Assembly: GCF_049651805.1 (NCBI RefSeq)
Contig: NZ_JBASCU010000030.1
Coordinates: forward strand, 1 to 64,000
From: Pseudolysinimonas_A sp049651805
GTDB lineage: Bacteria; Actinomycetota; Actinomycetes; Actinomycetales; Microbacteriaceae
Reading direction: 5' to 3'
Length of the DNA: 64,000 bases
Below, in pieces: positions 33,518-40,893 of this stretch (the first letter of the stretch is position 1; each line of letters opens with the position of its first letter). Under the pieces are notes generated by a model. The model made no database searches. It was not told the origin of the DNA and worked only from the letters and a program-made list of their open reading frames with translations. The translations under genes were made by a program, and so were the position numbers.

Positions 33518-33637
33518 CCCGTTCTCCTCCGCGTTTGGACGTCGAGCATCCGGGGCGGTCCTGATCCGTGCTCATCGTACTCCGAAGACCCGGTGCAGGA
33601 ACCGATCCATCCACAGCGTCGGCCCAGGATGTCAGCC

Positions 33638-34864
33638 TCACCCCCGCCGGAACGAACCGATCGCCTCGACATGGTGCGTGTGCGGGAACAGGTCGAGCGC
33701 CCGAAGCCCGGTGAGCTCGTAGCCGTGCGCCGCCAGCAACCCGACATCGCGGGCGAACGCCACCGGGTCGCAGGCGACGTAGACGATCTGGGCGGGCGAG
33801 GCAGCGGCGAGCGGATCGAGCACCGAGGCGCCGGCTCCTGCGCGCGGCGGGTCGAGCACGACCGTCGCCGCTGCGAGCCGCTCGCGCTCCGTGGCCGACG
33901 GAGTGCCGAGCGATCGCAGGTAGGCGTCGACACGAGCCGTGACGACCGCTGCGCCGAGCCAATCAGCAAGGTTCTCGGCGGCGTGCTCGGTCGCCCGCGC
34001 GTCGGATTCGACCGACGTGATGCGCACGCCTGACCCGAACCGGTCGCCGACAGCCGCGGCCAGCAGCCCGACTCCGCCGTAGAGGTCGAGGTTGGCGGCC
34101 TTCGGGTCGAAGAGCCCGGGGTCGATGGCATCCTGCACCGCCGCAGTGAGCGCCGCGGGGGCTGCGGCGTGCACCTGCCAGAATCCGGTGTCGTCAACCC
34201 GGAATTCGCGATCGCCGACCCGCTCGCGGATGACGGTGGGCTTCTGCGCCCCGATCACGAGGCGCGCCCCCTCTCCCACGCTCGGCGCGAGGATCGTCAC
34301 GTCACCGGCGCCCGGCATCCGTTCCTCAAGCGGGGCGTGCTCGCGTACCGCCGCGACGGCGAGCGGCAGGCCGGCGACCGGGATCACCCGGTGCGACCTC
34401 GCCGCATAGGGGCCGAGGGCGCCGTCGGCGGCGGCGTGCAGGCGTTCGCGGGTGCGCCATCCGGTGCCGTCGGACTCACCGGGCAGCGCCTCGACGACCA
34501 CGTCGCGCTCGACCTTCGCCATGCGGCTGAGCGCGTCGGTGAGCACGTGGGCCTTCAGGGTGCGCTGGTGGGCAAGGTCGATGTGGCCGTAGTCGGCGCC
34601 GCCGGGCCGGTCGGCGGGGTCCCGGTCGACAGACGCCTCCGCCCAGACGTGCGCCCGCCGGTGCGGGCTCGGCTCGAGCACCCGCACGGTCTCGGCGCGC
34701 CAGAAGCTCTTCTTCGCGTCGGCGGTGACGCGCGCGACGACGCGCTCGCCGGGGATCGCGTCGGCGACGAACACCACGCGGCCCTCGTAGCGGGCGACCG
34801 ATTCGCCACCGTGGGCCATGTTGGTAGCCTCGACCTCGATCTCACGGCCTTGCATGTCGCCCAT
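33638..34864 (-). CDS. TrmA/RlmD-family RNA (uracil-C5) methyltransferase with TRAM domain
   Basis: A 408-residue enzyme. An N-terminal TRAM domain (about 1-65, EIEVEATNMAHGGESVARY) binds RNA. The Rossmann domain has DLYGGVGLLAAAVG for SAM and VVLDPPRAGAG, and the catalytic cysteine lies in VYVACDPVAFARD. The iron-sulphur cysteines of RlmD-type enzymes are absent. It should methylate uridine in rRNA or tRNA; which one is unclear. The ATG lies 6 nt after TAAGCT. Confidence 0.85.
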   Translation of the reverse strand: MGDMQGREIEVEATNMAHGGESVARYEGRVVFVADAIPGERVVARVTADAKKSFWRAETVRVLEPSPHRRAHVWAEASVDRDPADRPGGADYGHIDLAHQRTLKAHVLTDALSRMAKVERDVVVEALPGESDGTGWRTRERLHAAADGALGPYAARSHRVIPVAGLPLAVAAVREHAPLEERMPGAGDVTILAPSVGEGARLVIGAQKPTVIRERVGDREFRVDDTGFWQVHAAAPAALTAAVQDAIDPGLFDPKAANLDLYGGVGLLAAAVGDRFGSGVRITSVESDARATEHAAENLADWLGAAVVTARVDAYLRSLGTPSATERERLAAATVVLDPPRAGAGASVLDPLAAASPAQIVYVACDPVAFARDVGLLAAHGYELTGLRALDLFPHTHHVEAIGSFRRG

Positions 34865-34870
34865 CCGTGA

Positions 34871-34876
34871 AGCTTA
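34871..34876 (-). promoter_or_regulatory. -10 element TAAGCT of the TrmA-like gene
   Basis: It lies 6 nt before the ATG at 34864 on the minus strand. The same 25-bp gap holds AGGAGG (34876-34881), 8 nt before the divergent maf ATG. Confidence 0.5.
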
Positions 34877-34889
34877 GGAGGCCGCTTCG

Positions 34890-35510
34890 ATGAGCATCGG
34901 CACTGTGCAGCTCGTCCTCGCCTCGACCTCCCCCGCCCGGCTCGCGACCCTGCGCTTGGCGGGCATCGAGCCGGTCGCGATCGCCCCGGGCGTCGACGAG
35001 GATGCCGCGGTCGCCGCCGCCGGGCCGCTGGCGGTGCCGGAGATGGTGATGCTGCTCGCCCGGCTCAAGGCCGAAGCGGTCGCCGCCGCCCACCCCGACC
35101 TCGACGGGCTCATCCTGGGCGGGGATTCGGCGTTCGAGTTCGACGGCGTCGTCTACGGCAAGCCGCACCTGCCCGAGGTGGCGCGAAACCGGTGGCTGGC
35201 ACAACGCGGGCGCTCGGGTCTGTTGCACTCCGGGCACTGGCTCATCGACACCCGCACCGGCCGCGCCACAGGCTCGCCCGCCGTCGCCGGTGTGCAGTTC
35301 GCCGCCGACATCACCGACGCCGAGATCGATGCCTACGTCGCGACCGGGGAACCGCTGCAGGTCGCCGGGGCGTTCACGATCGACGCGCGCGGCGCCGCGT
35401 TCATCGAACGCATCGACGGCGACCCGCACGCGGTGGTCGGGCTGAGCATCCCGTTGTTGCGTACTCTCGTGCGCTCGCTCGGAATGGAGTGGACCGACCT
35501 CTGGACGTGA
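34890..35510 (+). CDS. maf: Maf-family nucleotide pyrophosphatase
   Basis: A 206-residue Maf/HAM1-like enzyme that hydrolyses non-canonical or pyrimidine nucleoside triphosphates. It opens VQLVLASTSPARLATLRLAG and has LILGGDSAFEFDGVVYGKP and AGAFTIDARGAAFIERIDGD. The mutation-prone ADTVV motif of other Mafs is GGDSAF here, as in other actinobacterial forms. It lies between the carboxylase beta/epsilon and alpha genes, the same order as in mycobacteria. AGGAGG 8 nt before the ATG makes this a leadered gene. Confidence 0.88.
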   Translation: MSIGTVQLVLASTSPARLATLRLAGIEPVAIAPGVDEDAAVAAAGPLAVPEMVMLLARLKAEAVAAAHPDLDGLILGGDSAFEFDGVVYGKPHLPEVARNRWLAQRGRSGLLHSGHWLIDTRTGRATGSPAVAGVQFAADITDAEIDAYVATGEPLQVAGAFTIDARGAAFIERIDGDPHAVVGLSIPLLRTLVRSLGMEWTDLWT

Positions 35511-35573
35511 CCCACCGCATCCGACACCGCTTTCTGTGGAACCCCCACAAGAGGCGGCGCCCGCAACCCTGAC

Positions 35574-35579
35574 TAGGCT
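35574..35579 (+). promoter_or_regulatory. -10 element TAGGCT of the carboxylase alpha gene
   Basis: It lies 8 nt before the ATG at 35588. Confidence 0.5.
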
Positions 35580-35587
35580 CGGTTCTT

Positions 35588-37363
35588 ATGGCCGCCGCCC
35601 CCGCACGTCGTATCACCAAAGTGCTCATCGCGAACCGGGGGGAGATCGCCGTTCGGGTGATCCGCGCCGCGCGCGACTCGGGAATCGGCTCGGTCGCCGT
35701 CTACGCCGACCAAGACCGCGACGCGCGGCACGTGAAGCTCGCCGACGAGGCCTACGCGCTCGACGGCACCACCTCGGCCGACACCTACCTCGTCATCGAG
35801 AAGCTGTTATCGGTCGCTCGCCGCTCCGGCGCCGACGCCGTGCATCCGGGTTACGGGTTCCTCGCCGAGAACGCCGACTTCGCGCGTGCCGTCATCGATG
35901 CGGGCCTCATCTGGATCGGCCCCTCACCGGATGCCATCGAGCGGCTCGGCGACAAGGTGTCGGCCCGCCACGTGGCCGAGAAGGTGGGCGCGCCGCTCGC
36001 GCCCGGCACGCTCAACCCGGTCGTGGATGCCGACGAGGTGCTGAAATTCGTCGACGAGGTCGGGCTGCCGGTCGCGATCAAGGCGGCCTTCGGCGGCGGC
36101 GGGCGCGGCCTCAAGGTCGCGCGCACCCGCGAAGAGGTGCCCGAGATGTTCGACTCAGCGGTGCGCGAGGCCACGGCGGCGTTCGGTCGCGGCGAGTGCT
36201 TCGTCGAGAAGTACCTCGACGAGCCGCGCCACGTCGAGACGCAGTGCTTGGCCGACTCCGCCGGCACCGTCGTCGTCGTGTCGACGCGCGACTGCTCGCT
36301 GCAGCGTCGGCACCAGAAACTGGTCGAGGAGGCGCCCGCGCCGTTCCTCACCGCCGAGCAGACCGAACTGCTCTACACGTCGTCGAAGGCGATCCTTCGC
36401 GAGGTGGGGTATCTCGGCGCGGGCACGTGCGAGTTCCTGATCGGCAAGGACGGCACGGTGTCGTTCCTCGAGGTGAACACCCGCCTGCAGGTCGAACACC
36501 CCGTGTCGGAGGAGGTCACCGGCATCGACCTCGTGCGCGAGCAGTTCCGCATCGCCGAGGGCGGGCTGCTCGACCCCGCCGACCCGGTCACCCACGGGCA
36601 TTCGATCGAGTTCCGCATCAACGGTGAGGACCCCGGCCGCAACTTCATGCCGACGCCCGGACCGGTGCACGTGCTGCGCTTCCCCGGCGGACCCGGCGTG
36701 CGCGTCGACTCGGGCGTCACCACCGGCGACGTCATCTCGGGCTCGTTCGACTCGCTGCTGGCGAAGCTGATCGTCACCGGCCACACCCGCGCCGACGCCC
36801 TCGAGCGGGCCCGCCGCGCGCTCGACGAGTTCGAGGTCGCCGGGCTGCCGACCGTGTTGCCGTTCCACCGCAAGATCGTGCGCGACCCGGCTTTCGTCGC
36901 CGCCGACGGCGTGTTCGGGGTCTACACCCGCTGGATCGAGACCGAGTTCGAGAACGACATCGAGCCCTGGGGCGGGATCCTGACCGACTCCGGTGCACCC
37001 GAGAAGCGTCACGAGGTCGTCGTCGAGGTCGCCGGCAAGCGCGTGTCGGTGTCGTTGCCGACCAAGCTGCTGCCGGCATCCGGTTCGGTCTCGGCCGCCC
37101 CGGCGCCGCGACGCCGCTCCGGCGGCGGGGGTGTCGCTACGGCCACCGGCACCGCGATCGCCTCGCCGATGCAGGCCACGATCGTGAAGGTCGCCGTGGC
37201 CGAGGGCGACAAGGTCGTCAAGGGCGACCTGGTGCTCGTGCTCGAGGCGATGAAGATGGAGCAGCCCATCTCGGCCCACCGCGACGGCACGATCACCGCC
37301 CTCGACGCCAAGGTCGGCACCACCGTCTCAGCCGGGCACCGCCTGCTCGCGATCGAGGACTGA
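35588..37363 (+). CDS. accA3: Acyl-CoA carboxylase alpha subunit (biotin carboxylase + BCCP)
   Basis: A 591-residue protein. The biotin carboxylase domain (about 8-455) has KVLIANRGEIAVRVIRAARD, HPGYGFLAENADFA, KAAFGGGGRGLK for ATP and LEVNTRLQVEHPVSEEVTG. After a proline/alanine linker near 500-515 comes the carrier domain with the biotinylated lysine K556 in EAMKMEQP. It carboxylates biotin and passes CO2 to the beta subunit (27467-29074). BirA at 25523-26281 should modify K556. Length and order match AccA3 of actinobacteria. Confidence 0.94.
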   Translation: MAAAPARRITKVLIANRGEIAVRVIRAARDSGIGSVAVYADQDRDARHVKLADEAYALDGTTSADTYLVIEKLLSVARRSGADAVHPGYGFLAENADFARAVIDAGLIWIGPSPDAIERLGDKVSARHVAEKVGAPLAPGTLNPVVDADEVLKFVDEVGLPVAIKAAFGGGGRGLKVARTREEVPEMFDSAVREATAAFGRGECFVEKYLDEPRHVETQCLADSAGTVVVVSTRDCSLQRRHQKLVEEAPAPFLTAEQTELLYTSSKAILREVGYLGAGTCEFLIGKDGTVSFLEVNTRLQVEHPVSEEVTGIDLVREQFRIAEGGLLDPADPVTHGHSIEFRINGEDPGRNFMPTPGPVHVLRFPGGPGVRVDSGVTTGDVISGSFDSLLAKLIVTGHTRADALERARRALDEFEVAGLPTVLPFHRKIVRDPAFVAADGVFGVYTRWIETEFENDIEPWGGILTDSGAPEKRHEVVVEVAGKRVSVSLPTKLLPASGSVSAAPAPRRRSGGGGVATATGTAIASPMQATIVKVAVAEGDKVVKGDLVLVLEAMKMEQPISAHRDGTITALDAKVGTTVSAGHRLLAIED

Positions 37364-37378
37364 CTTTCCGCGCCGTCA

Positions 37379-37486
37379 CTTTCCGTTTTCAGGAAGCTGT
37401 GGTGTTGATGTGGCTGGTGTGCGCGTCCGAGGCTGATTGACCGGACTTCTGCCCCACTCGCCCCATAGCTTCCTGAATACGGAGAG
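37379..37486. repeat. ~107-bp element E1 with 20-bp terminal inverted repeats
   Basis: The left arm CTTTCCGTTTTCAGGAAGCT (37379-37398) matches the reverse complement of the right arm (37467-37486) at 18 of 20 positions. It begins 16 bp after the accA3 stop. The interior shares GTGGCTGGTGTG with the reversed E2 at 38426-38532. The downstream gene's last ~31 codons lie in it. Confidence 0.8.
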
Positions 37487-38330
37487 CGGCAAGGATGTCC
37501 GCGACGCAGCCGTCCCAGTCTTCGCGGATGCGGAGGGTCGTGAGGCGGATGCTGGACTTCCCGAGGGCCGCGAGTGCCGCATCTCGTCGCCGATCCTCCT
37601 CGAACGCCTCGCGCGTGGAGTGGTGCTCGTATCCGTCGATTTCGAGAACGAGGATGTCGTCGATCACCCCGTCGACGCGCCCCACGCCAGGAATCCGCAC
37701 CTGCTGCCGAATGCGGAGCCCGATCCTCCTGAGCCGCCGGACGACGATCGACTCGTAGCCTGAGCCGCATCCCGGGTGCGCGCCGGCGGCACGCAACCGT
37801 GACAATGCAGGCTCCTCCGCGAACACCGCTCTGAGTTCGTCGCGCGTCACCCTGGCGACTTCGATTGCCGTGTCGAGACACGCCATCGCGGTTTCGTGAT
37901 CGGACCATCCGACGACCTGCCGGAGGCAGTCGTGCAGACTCACCCGCCAGCATTCGCGACTCGGGTCGGTGTCGACCCAGTGGATCTCGACCCGCCGATC
38001 GCTGCGATCGGGGGTGATCGCCCCATGCTCGCGGATCACCCGAAGCCGTGACGCGTTGCGCGGCACGGCGATGTGAAGGGTCTCGTCGAATCCCGCCCAG
38101 AGCCCGAAAGATCGGGCCGCACTCACGCCGCACAACCGGCCGCCGACGCGCACCGCGTCCACAGCATCCAGTGGTGCCACCGCTGTCGCGTAGTGTGCCC
38201 GCCGCACCCGGCGCACCTGGCCGAGACGAACCGCTCGAGTGATGTCGGACCCGGTCAGGCCCGAGTCGAGGATCTGCGCCCGCGTCGCGATTCCGCCGAA
38301 CGCCGTCACGACCGCCGGTGCCGAGTACAC
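37389..38330 (-). CDS. AbiEi-like winged helix + DUF559 endonuclease-like protein
   Basis: A 313-residue protein. Residues 1-60 (TAFGGIATRAQILDSGLTGS, then ITRAVRLGQVRRVRRAHYAT) form the winged-helix domain seen at the start of AbiEi-type antitoxins. Residues ~185-280 are a DUF559/Vsr-like PD-(D/E)xK fold: D220 in VDGVIDD, E230-x-D232 in LVLEIDGYEHH and REAFEEDRRRDAALAALG. The last ~31 residues come from element E1. Such proteins are common in actinobacteria and of unknown role; a DNA-binding part plus a nuclease part suggests sequence-specific cutting. The GTG start at 38330 fits the family, though no clear ribosome-binding site is seen. No partner toxin gene is adjacent. Confidence 0.75.
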   Translation of the reverse strand: MYSAPAVVTAFGGIATRAQILDSGLTGSDITRAVRLGQVRRVRRAHYATAVAPLDAVDAVRVGGRLCGVSAARSFGLWAGFDETLHIAVPRNASRLRVIREHGAITPDRSDRRVEIHWVDTDPSRECWRVSLHDCLRQVVGWSDHETAMACLDTAIEVARVTRDELRAVFAEEPALSRLRAAGAHPGCGSGYESIVVRRLRRIGLRIRQQVRIPGVGRVDGVIDDILVLEIDGYEHHSTREAFEEDRRRDAALAALGKSSIRLTTLRIREDWDGCVADILAALRIQEAMGRVGQKSGQSASDAHTSHINTTAS

Positions 38331-38425
38331 CCTGCGATCGTGCAGCCATGAACGGCATCCGTTCCCCGGTGTCAGGTCACCCGACGAAGCGAGCCGCTCG
38401 ACTCGGTCTGTGGAGGAGCGGCGCG

Positions 38426-38532
38426 CTTTCCGTTTTCAGGAAGGTGTGTTGCCCGAGATGAAGATGAGGCTGGAATCCGGGTTTTTCGCCACACCAGCCA
38501 CACCAATCCCACACATTCCTGAAAACGGAAGG
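38426..38532. repeat. ~107-bp element E2 with terminal inverted repeats
   Basis: The left arm contains TTCCGTTTTCAGGAA (38428-38443) and the right arm TTCCTGAAAACGGAA (38516-38530). Its reverse complement aligns with E1 over both ends and the GTGTGGCTGGTGTG interior block. It lies ~95 bp upstream of the DUF559 start. Confidence 0.8.
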
Positions 38533-38565
38533 CAGGCAGCATCCGCGGAGCACCCGGGGCGGGAG

Positions 38566-40002
38566 CTACCCGACGATGTGCATCGCGCGGGCGGCGTCGG
38601 TGATCGAGCCCGAGAGCGACGGGTAGACGCTGAAGGCGCGGGCGAGCTGGTCGACGGTGAGGCGGTGCTCCACGGCGAGGGCGATCGGCAGGATGAGGTC
38701 GCTCGCCTTCGGGGCGACGACGACGCCGCCGATGACGGTTCCCGAGCCGGTGCGGGCGAACAGCTTCACGAAGCCGTCCTTGATGCCCATCATCTTCGCG
38801 CGCGGGTTGCTCGCCAGGGGCAGCTTGTAGATCTCGCCCTGCGCGATGCCCTGCTCGATCTGGTGCTGCGACCAGCCGACGGTGGCCACCTCGGGCTGGG
38901 TGAAGATGTTGCTCGTCACGTTGCGCAGCTCGGTGGGGGTGACCGCGTCGCCCATCGCGTGGAACACCGCCGTGCGACCCTGCATCGAGGCGACGGATGC
39001 CAGCGGCAGGAAGTCGCTCGCATCCCCCGCCGCGTACACCGACGGCATCGAGGTGCGGGCCACCCGGTTGACCCGGATGTGCCCGGATTCGGTGAGCTGG
39101 ATGCCGGCCTCGACCAGCCCGATCCCGGACGTGTTCGGCACCGACCCGAGCGCCAGCAGCGCGTGCGACCCCGTGACCTCCCGGCCGTCGACGAGTTTCA
39201 CGACCACCCCGTCGCCGGCGCGTTCGACGGATGCCATGCGGCTCTTGTTGAGCACCGTCATGCCGTTGCGGCGGAAGACGTTCTCGATGACCGTGGCGGC
39301 GTCGTGGTCTTCACCCGGCAGCACCTGGTCGCGGCTCGAGACGAGGGTGACCTTGGCACCGAGGGCGAGGTAGGCGGAGGCGAACTCGGCACCCGTGACA
39401 CCGGAGCCGACGACGATGAGGTGCTCGGGCACCGACTCGAGCGAGTAGAGCTGGGTCCAGGTGAAGATGCGCTCGCCGTCGGGCTTCGCGGTCGGCAGCA
39501 CGCGGGGCGACGCTCCGACGGCGACGATGAGGGTGTCGGCGGTGATCTCGTCGAAGTCGGTGCGCGCCTTGCCGCGACCGGTCGACGCGATGATCGTGTT
39601 GGCATCCTCGAGGCGCCCATCGCCCTGCACGATGCGCACGCCAGCGTGGGTCAGCGCGGCTTTCATGTCGGCCGACTGCTGCTGCGCGAGCGCCAAGAGC
39701 CGCTTGTTGACCGCACCGAGGTTGACGGCGACGTCGGGACGCACCGGGCGGTCGCGGTCGTTGCGGGTGAAGAACTGCACCCCGAGGTCCGCAGCTTCGC
39801 CGACCGCGGTCGCCGCTTCCGCCGTCGCGATGAGGGTCTTCGACGGCACGACGTCGGTGAGCACCGCGGATCCGCCGACGCCGGCTCGCTCGACGAGCGT
39901 CACATCGGCCCCGAGCTGCGCGCCGGTGAGGGCCGCCTCGTAGCCGCCGGGTCCTCCGCCGAGGACGGCCAGGCGATGGGTGCGCTCGAACTCGTACGGC
40001 AT
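38566..40002 (-). CDS. lpdA: FAD-dependent NAD(P)H:quinone reductase (LpdA-like)
   Basis: A 478-residue flavoprotein of the pyridine nucleotide-disulfide oxidoreductase family. FAD-binding LAVLGGGPGGYEAALTGAQL, NAD-binding LIVVGSGVTGAEFASAYLAL, VYAAGDASDFLPLA and a normal dimerisation domain are present. The redox site normally reads C-x4-C before the P-S-K; here it is GGSAVLTDVVPSK with no cysteine, so it cannot be a lipoamide dehydrogenase. The same loss of the disulphide pair is known for mycobacterial LpdA (Rv3303c), a quinone reductase in this same neighbourhood. A GAGAAT hexamer 6 nt before the ATG may be the -10. Confidence 0.88.
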   Translation of the reverse strand: MPYEFERTHRLAVLGGGPGGYEAALTGAQLGADVTLVERAGVGGSAVLTDVVPSKTLIATAEAATAVGEAADLGVQFFTRNDRDRPVRPDVAVNLGAVNKRLLALAQQQSADMKAALTHAGVRIVQGDGRLEDANTIIASTGRGKARTDFDEITADTLIVAVGASPRVLPTAKPDGERIFTWTQLYSLESVPEHLIVVGSGVTGAEFASAYLALGAKVTLVSSRDQVLPGEDHDAATVIENVFRRNGMTVLNKSRMASVERAGDGVVVKLVDGREVTGSHALLALGSVPNTSGIGLVEAGIQLTESGHIRVNRVARTSMPSVYAAGDASDFLPLASVASMQGRTAVFHAMGDAVTPTELRNVTSNIFTQPEVATVGWSQHQIEQGIAQGEIYKLPLASNPRAKMMGIKDGFVKLFARTGSGTVIGGVVVAPKASDLILPIALAVEHRLTVDQLARAFSVYPSLSGSITDAARAMHIVG

Positions 40003-40050
40003 GCGTTCATTCTCACAGCAATCGCCAGCCGCCCGGGCCCGAGCGGGTTC

Positions 40051-40056
40051 TAGAGT
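40051..40056 (+). promoter_or_regulatory. -10 element TAGAGT of punA
   Basis: It lies 6 nt before the ATG at 40063. Confidence 0.55.
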
Positions 40057-40062
40057 GATCGG

Positions 40063-40893
40063 ATGGGCACCGCATCCAACCCGCTCGACGACCCCGCCGC
40101 CGATCCGTTCGCGATCGCGAAGGATGCCGCGGCGCAGCTCGCCGAGGCGACCGGAGTCGCGAAACACGACATCGCCCTGACCCTGGGCAGCGGGTGGGCG
40201 AAGGCCGCCGACCTGCTCGGCGAGACCGTCGCCACGGTGCCGGCAACCGACATCGTCGGTTTCGGCAAACCCGCCCTGAGCGGGCACGTCGGAACGCTGC
40301 GCAGCATCCGCCTCCCCTCGGGCAAGCACGCGCTCGTGATCGGCGCACGCACCCACTACTACGAGGGCCACGGCGTGCGGCGGGTCGTGCACTCGGTGCG
40401 CACCGCGGCGGCGGCCGGGGCATCCATCATGGTGCTCACCAACGGCGCCGGTGGCATCAAGGAGCACTGGGCGCCCGGCACCCCGGTGCTGATCAGCGAC
40501 CACATCAACCTCACCGCTGACTCGCCGCTCGAGGGCGCAACCTTCATCGACCTCACCGACCTGTACTCGCAGCGCCTGCGCGACGTGGCCCGCGGCGTGC
40601 AGCCCGACCTCGACGAGGGCGTCTACACCCAGTTCCGCGGCCCGCACTACGAGACGCCGGCCGAGGTGCAGATGGTGAAGGCGTTCGGCGGGCACATCGT
40701 CGGCATGTCGACGGCGCTCGAGGCGATCGCTGCCCGCGAGGCGGGAATGGAGATCCTCGGGTTCTCGCTCGTGACCAACCTCGCCGCCGGCATCTCGCCC
40801 GACGCGCTCAGCCACGCCGAGGTGCTGCAGGCCGGCAAGGATGCGGAGCCGGTGATCTCCGACCTGCTCGCGCGCGTCGTGGCGGCGCTGTAG
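40063..40893 (+). CDS. punA: Purine nucleoside phosphorylase
   Basis: A 276-residue trimeric-type PNP splitting inosine and guanosine with phosphate. It has IALTLGSGWAKAADLLGE, GFGKPALSGHVG, GARTHYYEGHG, LTNGAGGIKEHW and FRGPHYETPAEVQM. The released ribose-1-phosphate can go to the mutase encoded next, whose GTG overlaps this stop by one base (TAGTG). The deaminases, thymidine phosphorylase and nucleoside importer downstream belong to the same salvage pathway. Confidence 0.93.
   Translation: MGTASNPLDDPAADPFAIAKDAAAQLAEATGVAKHDIALTLGSGWAKAADLLGETVATVPATDIVGFGKPALSGHVGTLRSIRLPSGKHALVIGARTHYYEGHGVRRVVHSVRTAAAAGASIMVLTNGAGGIKEHWAPGTPVLISDHINLTADSPLEGATFIDLTDLYSQRLRDVARGVQPDLDEGVYTQFRGPHYETPAEVQMVKAFGGHIVGMSTALEAIAAREAGMEILGFSLVTNLAAGISPDALSHAEVLQAGKDAEPVISDLLARVVAAL

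Larger units (their letters stand above)
37379..38532. mobile_element. Candidate mobile unit: DUF559 gene bracketed by E1 and E2
   Basis: The 1154-bp unit consists of E1, the DUF559 gene on the minus strand, about 95 bp and E2. It fills the convergent gap between accA3 (ends 37363) and the quinone reductase gene (ends 38566) without damage to either. Interior similarity places E1 and E2 in opposite orientation. The arrangement resembles REP sequences around their RAYT gene, but the protein is from a different nuclease family. No target-site duplication is evident to me. Confidence 0.4.

Noticed and set aside
37389..38330. Classic AbiE toxin-antitoxin pair
   Set aside because: Only the winged-helix domain resembles AbiEi; there is no nucleotidyltransferase AbiEii gene beside it, and the C-terminal half is a DUF559 nuclease-like fold.
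38239..40053. A 604-codon plus-strand open frame across element E2
   Set aside because: It mirrors the quinone reductase gene on the other strand and has no recognisable domain.
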